DNA from: Chlamydiota bacterium
GTDB lineage: Bacteria; Auribacterota; Tritonobacteria; UBA1439
Direction: 5' to 3'
NCBI GenBank assembly: GCA_012729785.1
Contig: JAAYCL010000035.1
Location: 1 to 64,000, forward strand
Length of the DNA: 64,000 nucleotides
Shown here: positions 16,125 through 24,050 of the stretch, in pieces
Layout: every line of letters begins with the position of its first letter
Position numbering within the stretch: the first letter of the stretch is position 1
Program-made: the position numbers and the translations under genes
Notes under the pieces: generated by a model
What the model saw: the letters and a program-made list of their open reading frames with translations, nothing else
The model's database searches: none
Told to the model about the DNA's origin: nothing

Positions 16125-16358
16125 ATGGCGAAGGTGACGGTGTACGGCACGGCGACGTGCCCCTGGTGCACGAAGGCGAAGTCGTACCTCGAGGGGAAGG
16201 GGGTCCAATTCGAGTATGTCGACGTCGGGACCGACCGGGCGCGCGCGGAGGAGATGATGCGCAGGTCGGGCCAGATGGGCGTCCCCGTGATCGAGATCGA
16301 CAGCGCGATGATCGTCGGGTTCGACAGGGGGGCGATCGACAGCGCGCTGGGGCTCTAG
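16125..16358 (+). CDS. Glutaredoxin-family protein
   Basis: A 77-residue glutaredoxin with active site C12-P-W-C15 (TATCPWCTKAKSYL), the cis-Pro loop MGVPVIEID, and the GF-D-R tail (IVGFDRGAIDSAL) that normally contacts glutathione or a protein partner. In glutathione-free anaerobes such proteins receive electrons from thioredoxin reductase-like systems. AAAGGA lies upstream of ATG 16125, directly after the palindromic repeat. Confidence 0.88.
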   Translation: MAKVTVYGTATCPWCTKAKSYLEGKGVQFEYVDVGTDRARAEEMMRRSGQMGVPVIEIDSAMIVGFDRGAIDSALGL

Positions 16359-16365
16359 GCGGGCG

Positions 16366-16782
16366 ATGGAACGGATCGAGGTGCGGGCCGTCAGGAGGGT
16401 GCGCGGAGACGATCTGCTGCGCCTCTACCGCGAGGCGGGCTGGTGGAAGCCGTCCGCTCCGCCTCCGCCCGGATACCTGGAGGCGCTCGTGCGGGGCTCC
16501 GTCTGCTTCGTCGGGGCCTTCTGCGAACGGCGCCTCGTCGGGATGGGGAGGGCGCTCTCGGACGGGGTGAGCGACGCCTACATCCAGGACGTGACGGTCC
16601 TGCGCGACTTCAGGAACCGCGGGGTCGGCGGGCGGATCATCGCCGAGATCGTCCGGTGTCTGCGGCGCCGCGGCGTCGACTGGATCGGCCTCGTCGCCGA
16701 GCCGGGCGCGCACACCTTCTACCGGGGCCTCGGCTTCCGTGCGATGCGGGGCTTCCGCCCGATGCGATGGAGGGGGCGATGA
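16366..16782 (+). CDS. GNAT-family N-acetyltransferase
   Basis: A 138-residue GNAT protein. The acetyl-CoA pyrophosphate loop is DFRNRGVGGRIIAEIV after the strand AYIQDVTVL, and the C-terminal YRGLGFRAMRGFRPM is the usual motif B. Substrate is unknown. It starts seven bases after the glutaredoxin-like gene and overlaps the next gene by ATGA, so it belongs to a three-gene run. Confidence 0.85.
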   Translation: MERIEVRAVRRVRGDDLLRLYREAGWWKPSAPPPPGYLEALVRGSVCFVGAFCERRLVGMGRALSDGVSDAYIQDVTVLRDFRNRGVGGRIIAEIVRCLRRRGVDWIGLVAEPGAHTFYRGLGFRAMRGFRPMRWRGR

Positions 16783-17675
16783 CCCGCCTCGACCCCGGCT
16801 CCTTCAAGCGGGTGCAGCTCGACGACCGCGCGATCATCCAGCCGTTTTTCGCCGCGGCGAACCGCAACTCGTCCGACTACAACTTCGTCAACCTGTACGC
16901 GTGGGGCGAGATCTACGGACTCGGATGGAGGATCTGCGATGGCCGGCTCCTCATCTACAGCGCGAGGGACGACGTCCTCCTGATGCCGGTCGGGGCGCCG
17001 ATCTCCGCCGCGGGGATGCGCCTCCTTTCCGACGATCTCCGCGAGGCGGGGAAACGCGGCGACTTCGCGTTCGTCGACGCGGAATTCGTCGAGAAGACCC
17101 CCGCCCTCGGCGAGACGTTCGAAATGATCGTCGATACCGACAACGCCGACTACGTCTACTCGGCGAAGGCCCTGGTGGAGCTCAAGGGCAACCGGCTGCA
17201 CCGGAAGAAGAACCTGCTCTCGCAGTTCCGGCGCAACAACCCCGGGGCGCGCTGCGAGCCGATGGAGAAGCGCCACGCCGCGGACTGTTTCGCCCTGGCC
17301 GAAAAATGGTGCGAGGAGAAGTTCTGCGAGCAGCTCGCCTTCACGCACGAGACCTCCGCGATGAAGCGCGCCCTCGACGCGTTCGACGCGCTGGGCCTCG
17401 AGGGCCTTGTGCTCTTCGCGAACGGGCGGCTCGCGGGGTTCTCGGTCTTCGACCGACTGAACCAGAACACCGCCGACGTCCATTTCGAGAAGTACGACCC
17501 GTTGATCAAGGGCTCGGCGCAGGCGATCAACTGGGAGACCGCGCGCCTGCTCCAGGGCCGGTACGAGTATATCAACCGCGAGCAGGACGTCGGGATCGAG
17601 GGGCTTCGGAAGTCGAAGCGCTCGTACTGTCCCGCGTTCACGGTGAAGACATATCTGTTGCGGAGGCGCGCCTGA
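16779..17675 (+). CDS. DUF2156 (phosphatidylglycerol lysyltransferase-domain) protein
   Basis: A 298-residue protein of the DUF2156 family, a double GNAT-like fold related to the catalytic domain of MprF. Visible signatures are NSSDYNFVNLYAWGEIYGL near the start, LKGNRLHRKKNLLSQFRRNNPG in the middle and EYINREQDVGIEGLRKSKRSY near the end. There is no membrane domain. Relatives transfer aminoacyl groups, but the substrate here is unknown. It is translationally coupled to the GNAT gene upstream. Confidence 0.85.
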   Translation: MTRLDPGSFKRVQLDDRAIIQPFFAAANRNSSDYNFVNLYAWGEIYGLGWRICDGRLLIYSARDDVLLMPVGAPISAAGMRLLSDDLREAGKRGDFAFVDAEFVEKTPALGETFEMIVDTDNADYVYSAKALVELKGNRLHRKKNLLSQFRRNNPGARCEPMEKRHAADCFALAEKWCEEKFCEQLAFTHETSAMKRALDAFDALGLEGLVLFANGRLAGFSVFDRLNQNTADVHFEKYDPLIKGSAQAINWETARLLQGRYEYINREQDVGIEGLRKSKRSYCPAFTVKTYLLRRRA

Positions 17676-17763
17676 ACAGCCGCCGGTCCGGGAGGCAAAG
17701 AGCGCGCCCGGTGCAGGCTGACCGGCGCGGCGTTGCGCGCCGGGGATACGCAGGGGGGAACGG

Positions 17764-18564
17764 ATGAGGGATCTCCACCCGGTCGTCCACGCGCTGCTGG
17801 CCACCCTCTTCACGTGGGGGATGACCGCGGCCGGGGCGAGCCTCGCGCTTGTCGGGCGCGGATTCAGCCGGAAGGCGCTCGACGGAATGCTCGGGTTCGC
17901 CGCCGGGGTGATGATCGCGGCGAGCTACTGGTCGCTCCTCGCCCCCGCGATAGAGATGTCGGAGGGGAAGGCGCTGCCCGCCTGGTTTCCGGCCGCGGCC
18001 GGATTTCTCCTCGGCGGCGCCTTCCTCTGGCTCGTCGACCGGACCCTCCCGCACCTCCACCTCTTCTTCGCCGGCGAGGAGGCCGAGGGGATCCATACAA
18101 AATGGCGCAGGACCACGCTCCTCGTGACGGCGATCACCCTGCACAACATCCCCGAGGGGCTCGCCATCGGGGTCGCCTTCGGCGCGGCGGCCGCCGGCCT
18201 CCCCTCCGCCTCGTTCGCGGGGGCGGTCGCCCTCGCCCTCGGGATCGGCATCCAGAATTTTCCCGAGGGGCTCGCGGTCTCGATGCCGCTCCGCCGGGAG
18301 GGCTTGTCCAAACGGATGAGCCTCTGGTACGGGCAACTCTCCGCAACGGTCGAGCCGGTCGCGGCGGTGCTGGGCGCGGCGCTCGTCCTCGTCGCGATGC
18401 CGGTGCTCCCGTACGCGCTCGCCTTCGCGGCCGGGGCGATGATCTATGTCGTGGTCGAGGAGATCGTGCCCGAGTCGCAGCGCGGCGGCAACACCGACTT
18501 CGCCACGCTCGGCGCGATGACGGGGTTCGCCGTGATGATGGTGCTCGACGTGGGGCTGGGATAG
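17764..18564 (+). CDS. ZIP-family divalent metal transporter
   Basis: A 266-residue membrane protein with eight predicted helices. The ZIP metal-binding motifs are ITLHNIPEGLAIGVAFG in TM4 and GIGIQNFPEGLAVSMPL in TM5, with E in VVEEIVPES near the end. The short His-containing loop PHLHLFFAG precedes TM4. The family imports Zn, Fe or other divalent cations. GGGGGGAAC precedes the ATG. It is not obviously tied to its neighbours. Confidence 0.9.
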   Translation: MRDLHPVVHALLATLFTWGMTAAGASLALVGRGFSRKALDGMLGFAAGVMIAASYWSLLAPAIEMSEGKALPAWFPAAAGFLLGGAFLWLVDRTLPHLHLFFAGEEAEGIHTKWRRTTLLVTAITLHNIPEGLAIGVAFGAAAAGLPSASFAGAVALALGIGIQNFPEGLAVSMPLRREGLSKRMSLWYGQLSATVEPVAAVLGAALVLVAMPVLPYALAFAAGAMIYVVVEEIVPESQRGGNTDFATLGAMTGFAVMMVLDVGLG

Positions 18565-18568
18565 GACT

Positions 18569-18595
18569 GCCGTTTCTCGTTTTCTCGTTTCTCGT
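18569..18595. repeat. Short TTTCTCG tandem repeat
   Basis: The unit TTTCTCG recurs three times with slight spacing variation in the 50-bp gap between the ZIP gene and the rubredoxin fusion. No coding or promoter function is apparent. Confidence 0.5.
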
Positions 18596-18615
18596 TGAGA
18601 GGGAGGGGGGACAGG

Positions 18616-19335
18616 ATGCACCGGGATATCGATCCGACGGCGCTGTTCAAGGTGACGTACGGCCTCTATATCGTCTCCTCCTGCGACGGGGAGAAGGCGA
18701 CCGGCCTCATCGCCAACACCGTCAGCCAGGTGACCGCCGATCCGCCCCGGATCTCGGTCTGCATCCACAAGGACAACCTCACGCACGACTATATCGCCAA
18801 AAGCGGAACCTTCGCCGTCTCCGTCCTCGACGAATCGGCGCCGCTCAAGTTCATCGGCATCTTCGGTTTCAACTCGGGCCGGAAGATCGACAAGATACCC
18901 AAGGTCTGTTCGAGGATCGGGAAGACCGGCTGCCCGGTCGTCACCGAGAACGCCCTCGCGGTCTTCGAGGGGAGGGTCGTCTCGACGGTCGACGCCGGGA
19001 CGCACAGCATCTTCATCGCCGACCTGGTGGAGGCGGAGACCTTGAAGGCGGGGAAGCCGCTCACCTACGCCTACTACCGGGAGCATCTGCGGGGGAAGAC
19101 CCCCAAGAACGCCCCCACCTACATGCCGGCGTCCGCCTCGGGCGCCGCGGAGAACGAGCGAAAGGAGAACCCGATGCAGAAGTACATCTGCGACGTTTGC
19201 GGCTACGTGTACGACCCGGCCGAGGGCGACCCGGACAACGGCGTTGCCGCCGGCACCCCGTTCGAGAAGCTCCCCAACGCCTGGGTCTGCCCGATCTGCG
19301 GCGCGGGCAAGGACCAGTTCTCGCCCGAGGGGTGA
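18616..19335 (+). CDS. hrb: Flavin reductase-rubredoxin fusion (high-molecular-weight rubredoxin)
   Basis: A 239-residue fusion. Residues about 5-165 are a flavin reductase-like FMN-binding split barrel ([36 protein letters not shown]). After a linker, residues about 193-239 are a rubredoxin with both C-x2-C-G knuckles ([12 protein letters not shown] and [13 protein letters not shown]). This matches the NAD(P)H-dependent Hrb proteins that pass electrons to flavodiiron proteins; one such protein is encoded at 38886-40097. It could also serve the desulfoferrodoxin and rubrerythrin-like proteins. GGGAGGGGGG precedes ATG 18616. Confidence 0.9.
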   Translation: MHRDIDPTALFKVTYGLYIVSSCDGEKATGLIANTVSQVTADPPRISVCIHKDNLTHDYIAKSGTFAVSVLDESAPLKFIGIFGFNSGRKIDKIPKVCSRIGKTGCPVVTENALAVFEGRVVSTVDAGTHSIFIADLVEAETLKAGKPLTYAYYREHLRGKTPKNAPTYMPASASGAAENERKENPMQKYICDVCGYVYDPAEGDPDNGVAAGTPFEKLPNAWVCPICGAGKDQFSPEG

Positions 19336-19448
19336 GCCGCAGAGGGCCCGTTGTTGCACGGGAGGCATGCGGGACGCGCGTGCGGCCGGGGATGACACCC
19401 GGCCGTTTGCCGCCACGCCTTGCCGTTTCTGAACCGACAGAGGGCCGC

Positions 19449-20099
19449 ATGAGATCCGCACGCGGAAGGATCGGGGAGATCGTCGCGATCCTTCGGGAGA
19501 ACTACCCGGAGAGCCGCACGGCGCTCCGGCACGAGGACCCGTTCCAGCTGCTCGTCGCCACGATCCTCTCGGCCCAGTGCACGGACGCGCGGGTCAACAT
19601 GGTCACCCCGTCCCTCTTTGGGAAGTACCCGACCGCCGCGCACTTCGCGAGGGCGAAACAAGCCATCCTCGAGAAGGAGATCCGCTCGACGGGATTCTTC
19701 CGGAACAAGGCCAGGAATATCATCGGGGCGGCGAAGCACATCGTCGCGGAGCACGGCGGCAACGTGCCCGACACGATGGAGGAGCTGGTGGCGCTTCCGG
19801 GCGTGGCGCGCAAGACGGCGAACATCGTCCTCTCGAGCGCCTACGGGAAGGCGGAAGGGATCGCCGTGGACACGCACGTGCGCCGGCTCTCGCGGAGGCT
19901 CGGCTTGAGCGCCGAGGAGGACCCGGTGAAGATCGAGCGCGACCTGATGGCGATCGTCCCGAAGGGGGACTGGCTGGACTTCAACCACCTGCTGGTGAAC
20001 CACGGGCGGGCGATCTGCCGGGCGAAGAAGCCGCGCTGCCCCGACTGCCCCCTGAAGCGCCTCTGCCCGTCGGCGACGAAGTTCTTCCCCGAGCTCTGA
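19449..20099 (+). CDS. nth: Endonuclease III
   Basis: This 216-residue bifunctional DNA glycosylase/AP lyase removes oxidised pyrimidines. The helix-hairpin-helix is LPGVARKTANIVL with catalytic K122, and the catalytic Asp is D141 in AVDTHVRRLSRRLGL. The [4Fe-4S] ligands follow the exact C-x6-C-x2-C-x5-C pattern (C190, C197, C200, C206). Length matches the family. It is convergent with the tonB gene. Confidence 0.95.
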   Translation: MRSARGRIGEIVAILRENYPESRTALRHEDPFQLLVATILSAQCTDARVNMVTPSLFGKYPTAAHFARAKQAILEKEIRSTGFFRNKARNIIGAAKHIVAEHGGNVPDTMEELVALPGVARKTANIVLSSAYGKAEGIAVDTHVRRLSRRLGLSAEEDPVKIERDLMAIVPKGDWLDFNHLLVNHGRAICRAKKPRCPDCPLKRLCPSATKFFPEL

Positions 20100-20148
20100 C
20101 CTCCTCACGGGCGGGGCCGTTCGGACCACCTCCTGGCGGCGGGGGACG

Positions 20149-20850
20149 CTACCGCCTCTCGATCTCGAACGAGATCGGCACCCGGATCTCCAGCGGGGAG
20201 GGGCCGAGACGGGGAGGGGGCGGCGGGAACGGGGCGGCGCGGCGCACCGTCATCCCCGCCTCGGCGTCGAGGATCGGCGAGAGGGAGCTTTGCACGACCC
20301 GGACGCCGGAGACGTCCCCGTCGGTGAGTATCCTGAAGGCGACGACGGCCGTTCCGCGCTGCCCCTCGTTGAGCGCCTCGGAGGGGAATCTCTTCCGCGT
20401 GGCGATTTTGCGCCGGACCGCGGCGAGATAGTCGTCGCGCCCCCCGCCCCCCGTCATGGCCGCCCTTCCGTCGTTGCCGCGCGAGGGGAGGGACGCCAGA
20501 AAGGCGGGGGGCGCCGCGCCGCCTTCCGCCTCTTCCCGGGAGGGGGCGGACGCGGCGTCGGGCGCGATCGCCGCCGCGCGGAGGCGCCGCTCGCGGGGCC
20601 TGTCCGTTTCCGGATCGGAGTCCCGCGAAGATTCGGCCTCGCCGACCGGCCGTGGGGAAGCGGGGATAAACGCCGCGCTGGAGGGGGAGGCCGCGGCGGT
20701 CTCGCAGACGGAGCCCACGGTGAAGGCGCACGCCCACTCCTCCTCCGCCGTCCCGGCGGGGAGGCGCGCCGTCCATCCCGCCGCAAACGCGGCGGCGTGG
20801 ACGAGCAGGGAGAGCAGGAGCGCCGCCCCAAGCCTCTTGTCGCCGATCAT
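20149..20850 (-). CDS. tonB: TonB energy-transducing protein
   Basis: A 233-residue TonB. An N-terminal membrane anchor (GAALLLSLLVHAAAFAAGW) with the conserved His lies at residues 8-26. A low-complexity periplasmic spacer follows, and then the C-terminal domain from DDYLAAVRRKIATRKRFPSEA to IRVPISFEI. GGAGGCG upstream of ATG 20850 favours this start over longer versions. It links the ExbB/ExbD motor (28772-29829) to the outer-membrane receptor at 21753-24023. An inverted repeat identical to the one over the receptor promoter lies 90 bp upstream, so tonB is probably in the same regulon although transcribed in the opposite direction. Confidence 0.9.
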   Translation of the reverse strand: MIGDKRLGAALLLSLLVHAAAFAAGWTARLPAGTAEEEWACAFTVGSVCETAAASPSSAAFIPASPRPVGEAESSRDSDPETDRPRERRLRAAAIAPDAASAPSREEAEGGAAPPAFLASLPSRGNDGRAAMTGGGGRDDYLAAVRRKIATRKRFPSEALNEGQRGTAVVAFRILTDGDVSGVRVVQSSLSPILDAEAGMTVRRAAPFPPPPPRLGPSPLEIRVPISFEIERR

Positions 20851-20908
20851 GGCCCGCCTCCGCATCGCCGCATTCGGCGGGGCCCCTCGCGGAGACCCCG
20901 CCCCCCAT

Positions 20909-20923
20909 GGTATGTACCATACC
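20909..20923. repeat. GGTATG-N3-CATACC inverted repeat in the tonB leader region
   Basis: A perfect 6-bp inverted repeat with a 3-bp centre, between the operator at 20941-20966 and the tonB start. On the minus strand TTGCCT (20940-20935) is followed after 18 bp by TACATA, which falls inside this repeat. The palindrome could therefore overlap the tonB -10 and be a second regulatory site. Confidence 0.45.
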
Positions 20924-20940
20924 GGCGCCGGGCGAGGCAA

Positions 20941-20966
20941 CCGATATAGTTGGCCTTGTATATCGG
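20941..20966. promoter_or_regulatory. ModE-like operator upstream of tonB
   Basis: CCGATATA (20941-20948), a 10-bp spacer, then TATATCGG (20959-20966) form a perfect inverted repeat. The same arms with the same spacer length recur at 21657-21682 over the receptor promoter. The half-site CGnTATA agrees with the recalled ModE half-site pattern, and a ModE-type gene lies between the two sites. It is immediately upstream of a possible tonB -35. Confidence 0.75.
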
Positions 20967-21161
20967 GGGCGGCGGGCCCGTTTCCCCGCCCCGCGGGGGC
21001 GTCCGCCGGACCCTTCCGTGAAACCGGATGGCCGGCGGGGCTGTCGTTTCGCGCCGGCGCGCCGGCGCGGGTGCGCCCCCGCGGCCCCCGCAGATCCATG
21101 GCGGATCCCGGTCATGGCGCCCCGGATCGTGAAAACCGGCGTTTCCCCGGGCGCGTTCCCC

Positions 21162-21191
21162 TTGTGCCCGCGCAGGGGGAGGGGGTATACT
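21162..21191 (+). promoter_or_regulatory. Promoter producing a leaderless modE transcript
   Basis: TTGTGC (21162-21167), 18 bp, then TATACT (21186-21191). The modE ATG begins at 21200, eight bases after the -10, so transcription would start at or beside the start codon. No Shine-Dalgarno is present. Confidence 0.6.
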
Positions 21192-21199
21192 GGCGGCGT

Positions 21200-21544
21200 A
21201 TGAAACTCCGCCTGAAGGTGAGCATCGTCAACGCCCGCGGCGAGGGGTTCATGGGTATCGGGCTCGTCTGGCTGCTGCGGCGGGTCAAGCGATTCAAGTC
21301 GATCCATCGAGCCGCCGCGGACATGGAGCTCTCCTACGTCAAGGCGCTGAAGATTCTCAACCGCCTCGAGAAGAACCTGGGGCGCAAGGTCGTCATCCGC
21401 ACGAGGGGCGGCGCGAAACACGGCGGGGCGGAGATCACGCCGTTCGCCGAACGCTACATCGAGGAGTACGACCGGTTCCTCTCCGCGCTCAACGCACACG
21501 CCGAAAAGTCGTTCAGCCGCCGACGCCTCCTCTCCCGTCGCTGA
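21200..21544 (+). CDS. modE: ModE-type winged-helix regulator (single N-terminal domain)
   Basis: A 114-residue protein equal to the DNA-binding domain of ModE: helix-turn-helix FKSIHRAAADMELSYVKALKILNRLEKNLG and the wing VVIRTRGGAKHGGAEITPFAERYIEEYDRF. The C-terminal molbindin (TOBE) domains that bind molybdate in E. coli ModE are absent, so how it senses its signal is not clear. One-domain ModE proteins are known in other bacteria. It lies between two identical inverted repeats that fit a ModE operator and beside a TonB/ECF import locus, so I infer it controls that locus. Its own mRNA appears leaderless. Confidence 0.82.
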   Translation: MKLRLKVSIVNARGEGFMGIGLVWLLRRVKRFKSIHRAAADMELSYVKALKILNRLEKNLGRKVVIRTRGGAKHGGAEITPFAERYIEEYDRFLSALNAHAEKSFSRRRLLSRR

Positions 21545-21648
21545 TCCATCCCCTCCCGCCCTCCGCGCCGCGCGCGGCCTGCGCGCAGACGATCCGCACG
21601 CCCGCCGCGCCGGAAATCGCGGTGTCCAAAAATGTCCGAAAAATAATG

Positions 21649-21682
21649 TTGACACCCCGATATACATTGGTATATATATCGG
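21649..21682 (+). promoter_or_regulatory. Receptor-operon promoter with overlapping ModE-like operator
   Basis: TTGACA (21649-21654) is a perfect -35, and TATATA (starting 21671-21673) gives a 16-18 bp spacer. The inverted repeat CCGATATA (21657-21664), 10 bp, TATATCGG (21675-21682) covers the spacer and -10, so a bound protein would block RNA polymerase. The arms are identical to those upstream of tonB. The transcript would begin near 21685 and carry a 65-base leader to ATG 21753. Confidence 0.8.
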
Positions 21683-21752
21683 CCTCTAAAAATACCGCGC
21701 CGCCCCTGCGCGGGGGGTCGCGGGGGACGCCGGACAGAGGGAGGGGGCGTTG

Positions 21753-24023
21753 ATGCGCACGGGCAGGGTATCCTTGGCGGTGTCGATGATCATCCTTGGT
21801 GTCGCTCTCGCGCCATGCGGCACGGCGTTCTGCCAGGCGGCTTCGGATGCGGCCGACGCGGCGGCCCCGGCGACCGGGCCGGGCACCCCCGCTGCGGATG
21901 CGGCGGCCGTTCAGGACGCGACCGCGGAGACGGGCTCGGATCAGGCGGCCGCCCCCTCCCCGTCGCCCGCCGCCACCCCCGCGGGGCCGCTCTCCTTCAT
22001 CGCCCCCCAGGGCGCCCCCGCCGGTTTCAACGAGAGCGGCTACGTGCCGTACACCCTCGGGGAGATCGTGGTCGCGGGGCAGACGAAGGCGAACGAGATC
22101 GCCCTCTACAACGAGGTCTCCGCGGAGAAGATCGCGGCCACAAACAGCAAGACGGCGGCCGAGGCGCTGCGCTACGCCACGGGCGTGCAGGTGCTGCAGG
22201 GCGCCAAGAACGAGCCCGACGTGAGCATCCACGGGATGGGGCAGGAGAAGGTCCTGGTGCTGATCGACGGCGTCCCGTACTACGAGACGAACTACGGGAA
22301 GCTCAACCTGAGCCAGATCCCCGCCGACATCATCGCCAAGATCGAGGTGATCAAGGGAGCCCCCTCCGTCATCTACGGACCGAACGCGGAGGCAGGCGTC
22401 ATCAACATCGTCACCAAGAACGCCGGGAAGCCGTTCACGCTGGGGAGCAACGTCGAGCTCGGCGAGAAGGACCACAACCGCGTCTCGGCGACGACCGGGG
22501 GCGAGGAGGGGGTCTTCAAATACTGGTTCAATTACACGCACAACGAGACGAGCGCATGGAGGATGTCCGACAACTTCAAGGCGGCCGAGGGGACGATTTT
22601 CAGCAAGCCCGGGGGGCCGCGGCGGGCGGTCATCGACGACGGCGGTTTCCGGAGCAACTCCAGCTTCAAGACCGACAGTTTCTGGGCGAAATTCGGCGTG
22701 ACGCCTGCCGAGGACTCCGAGTATTTCGTGAACGCCTACTGGATCATGTCCAAGTGGGGCTGGCCGCCGTCGGTCGCCGATACCACCGTCTTCCCGGACC
22801 CGCCCGCCTTCTCGCAGTTCGCCCGGTTCGACAGGTACGACGACTGGGGGGTGGATTTCAACGCGAAGCAGCGGATCACGGAGAAGTTCCTCCTGCGCAA
22901 CAACGCCTATTTCCACAACCACCAGGACGCGCTCGTGTCATACACGGACGAGGACTACACGGACAAGCTCGCCCGCAGCGCCTACAGGGACTACTCGGTG
23001 GGGGACAGCGTCATCGCCGACTACGACCTGACGAAGTGGGACACGTTCCGGCTCGCCTTCCACTACAAGATCGACTCGCACCGCGAGCGCGACGACTCGT
23101 ACCTCCCGTTCTCCGAGTCGCTCTCGAACACCGGATCGGTCGCCGCCGAGAACGAGTTCCGTCTCGTCAAGAACCTGACCGCCGTCGCCGGCATGGGCTG
23201 GGACTGGTTCGACGTCTGGAAGTCGCAGCGGAACACGACGAGCAAGATGGACGGGGCGTTCACCGGGCGGCAGAACAACGAGCGGCCGAGCCTGAAGGAT
23301 ATGCTGACGCCGATGGGCGGCCTCGAGTACCGCCTTCCGGACACGACCAAGCTCTTCACCTCGCTGGCGAGGAAGGGGCGCTTCCCCACCCTGCAGCAGC
23401 TCTACTCGAGCAAGGGGGGCAACGCCGACCTCGACCCCGAGACCAGTCTCAACTACACCCTCGGCGCCTCCCGCTCCTTTTTCGACGGGATGGCGTGGGC
23501 GGAGGTCGCGTACTTCAATCACTACCTGCGGGACTACATCAGCCGCGACGGACCCGATCCCACGAATATCTACCGGAACTACGGGAAGATCATCATGAAC
23601 GGCATCGAGCTCAACACGGAGCTCAAACCGTTCGAGCGCGCCGCCTTCACCCTCGGCTATACCTACAACCACGCCCGCGACCGGAGCAGGGGTCACGCCT
23701 CCGACTATGTGGTGGACCTCCCCGCGCACAAGATCGACATGGGCCTCCGCTATACGCTCCCGTACACCGAGACCAGGATCGATCTCACGCAGCAGATCAC
23801 CAGCAAGATATTCTCGCAGCTCCCCACCGCGCAGGACCCGGAGCTTGACGAGGAGGTGGCGAAGGGCTACTATCTCTGCAACGTCAAGTTCACGCAGCCG
23901 CTCACCCGCTATCTCGACGGCTATGTCTCCCTCGAGAACATCTGGGACCGCAACTACGAGACCGTCTACGGCTTCCCGCAGCGGGGGAGGACGGTCCTCT
24001 TCGGGATCGACGCCAAGTACTGA
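21753..24023 (+). CDS. TonB-dependent outer-membrane receptor
   Basis: A 756-residue receptor. After the signal peptide (cleavage near CQA) comes an unusual 70-residue Ala/Pro/Asp-rich segment, then a TonB-box-like LGEIVVAGQT. The plug domain follows (AALRYATGVQVLQG, QEKVLVLIDGVPYYETNYGKL, IEVIKGAPSVIYGPNAEAGVINIVTK), then the beta-barrel ending in GRTVLFGIDAKY. TTG at 21750 is in frame but ATG 21753 is better placed after GAGGGAGGGGG. It heads a nine-gene run that includes an ECF importer, XdhC and ExbBD. The overlapping ModE-like operator suggests molybdate, tungstate or a chelate as cargo; a cobalamin role is less likely because I see no B12 riboswitch. Confidence 0.9.
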   Translation: MRTGRVSLAVSMIILGVALAPCGTAFCQAASDAADAAAPATGPGTPAADAAAVQDATAETGSDQAAAPSPSPAATPAGPLSFIAPQGAPAGFNESGYVPYTLGEIVVAGQTKANEIALYNEVSAEKIAATNSKTAAEALRYATGVQVLQGAKNEPDVSIHGMGQEKVLVLIDGVPYYETNYGKLNLSQIPADIIAKIEVIKGAPSVIYGPNAEAGVINIVTKNAGKPFTLGSNVELGEKDHNRVSATTGGEEGVFKYWFNYTHNETSAWRMSDNFKAAEGTIFSKPGGPRRAVIDDGGFRSNSSFKTDSFWAKFGVTPAEDSEYFVNAYWIMSKWGWPPSVADTTVFPDPPAFSQFARFDRYDDWGVDFNAKQRITEKFLLRNNAYFHNHQDALVSYTDEDYTDKLARSAYRDYSVGDSVIADYDLTKWDTFRLAFHYKIDSHRERDDSYLPFSESLSNTGSVAAENEFRLVKNLTAVAGMGWDWFDVWKSQRNTTSKMDGAFTGRQNNERPSLKDMLTPMGGLEYRLPDTTKLFTSLARKGRFPTLQQLYSSKGGNADLDPETSLNYTLGASRSFFDGMAWAEVAYFNHYLRDYISRDGPDPTNIYRNYGKIIMNGIELNTELKPFERAAFTLGYTYNHARDRSRGHASDYVVDLPAHKIDMGLRYTLPYTETRIDLTQQITSKIFSQLPTAQDPELDEEVAKGYYLCNVKFTQPLTRYLDGYVSLENIWDRNYETVYGFPQRGRTVLFGIDAKY

Positions 24024-24050
24024 GCGGCGAGGACGGCGGCGGGACGGTCT

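Noticed and set aside
17733-20099. Single 788-codon plus frame spanning the ZIP, rubredoxin and nth genes
   Set aside because: Only its last 217 codons, from ATG 19449, encode a protein (Nth). The rest is an out-of-frame reading of two other genes.
21544-21752. Cobalamin riboswitch before the TonB-dependent receptor
   Set aside because: The leader is only about 65 bases and lacks B12-box features. A promoter with an overlapping inverted repeat explains the region better.
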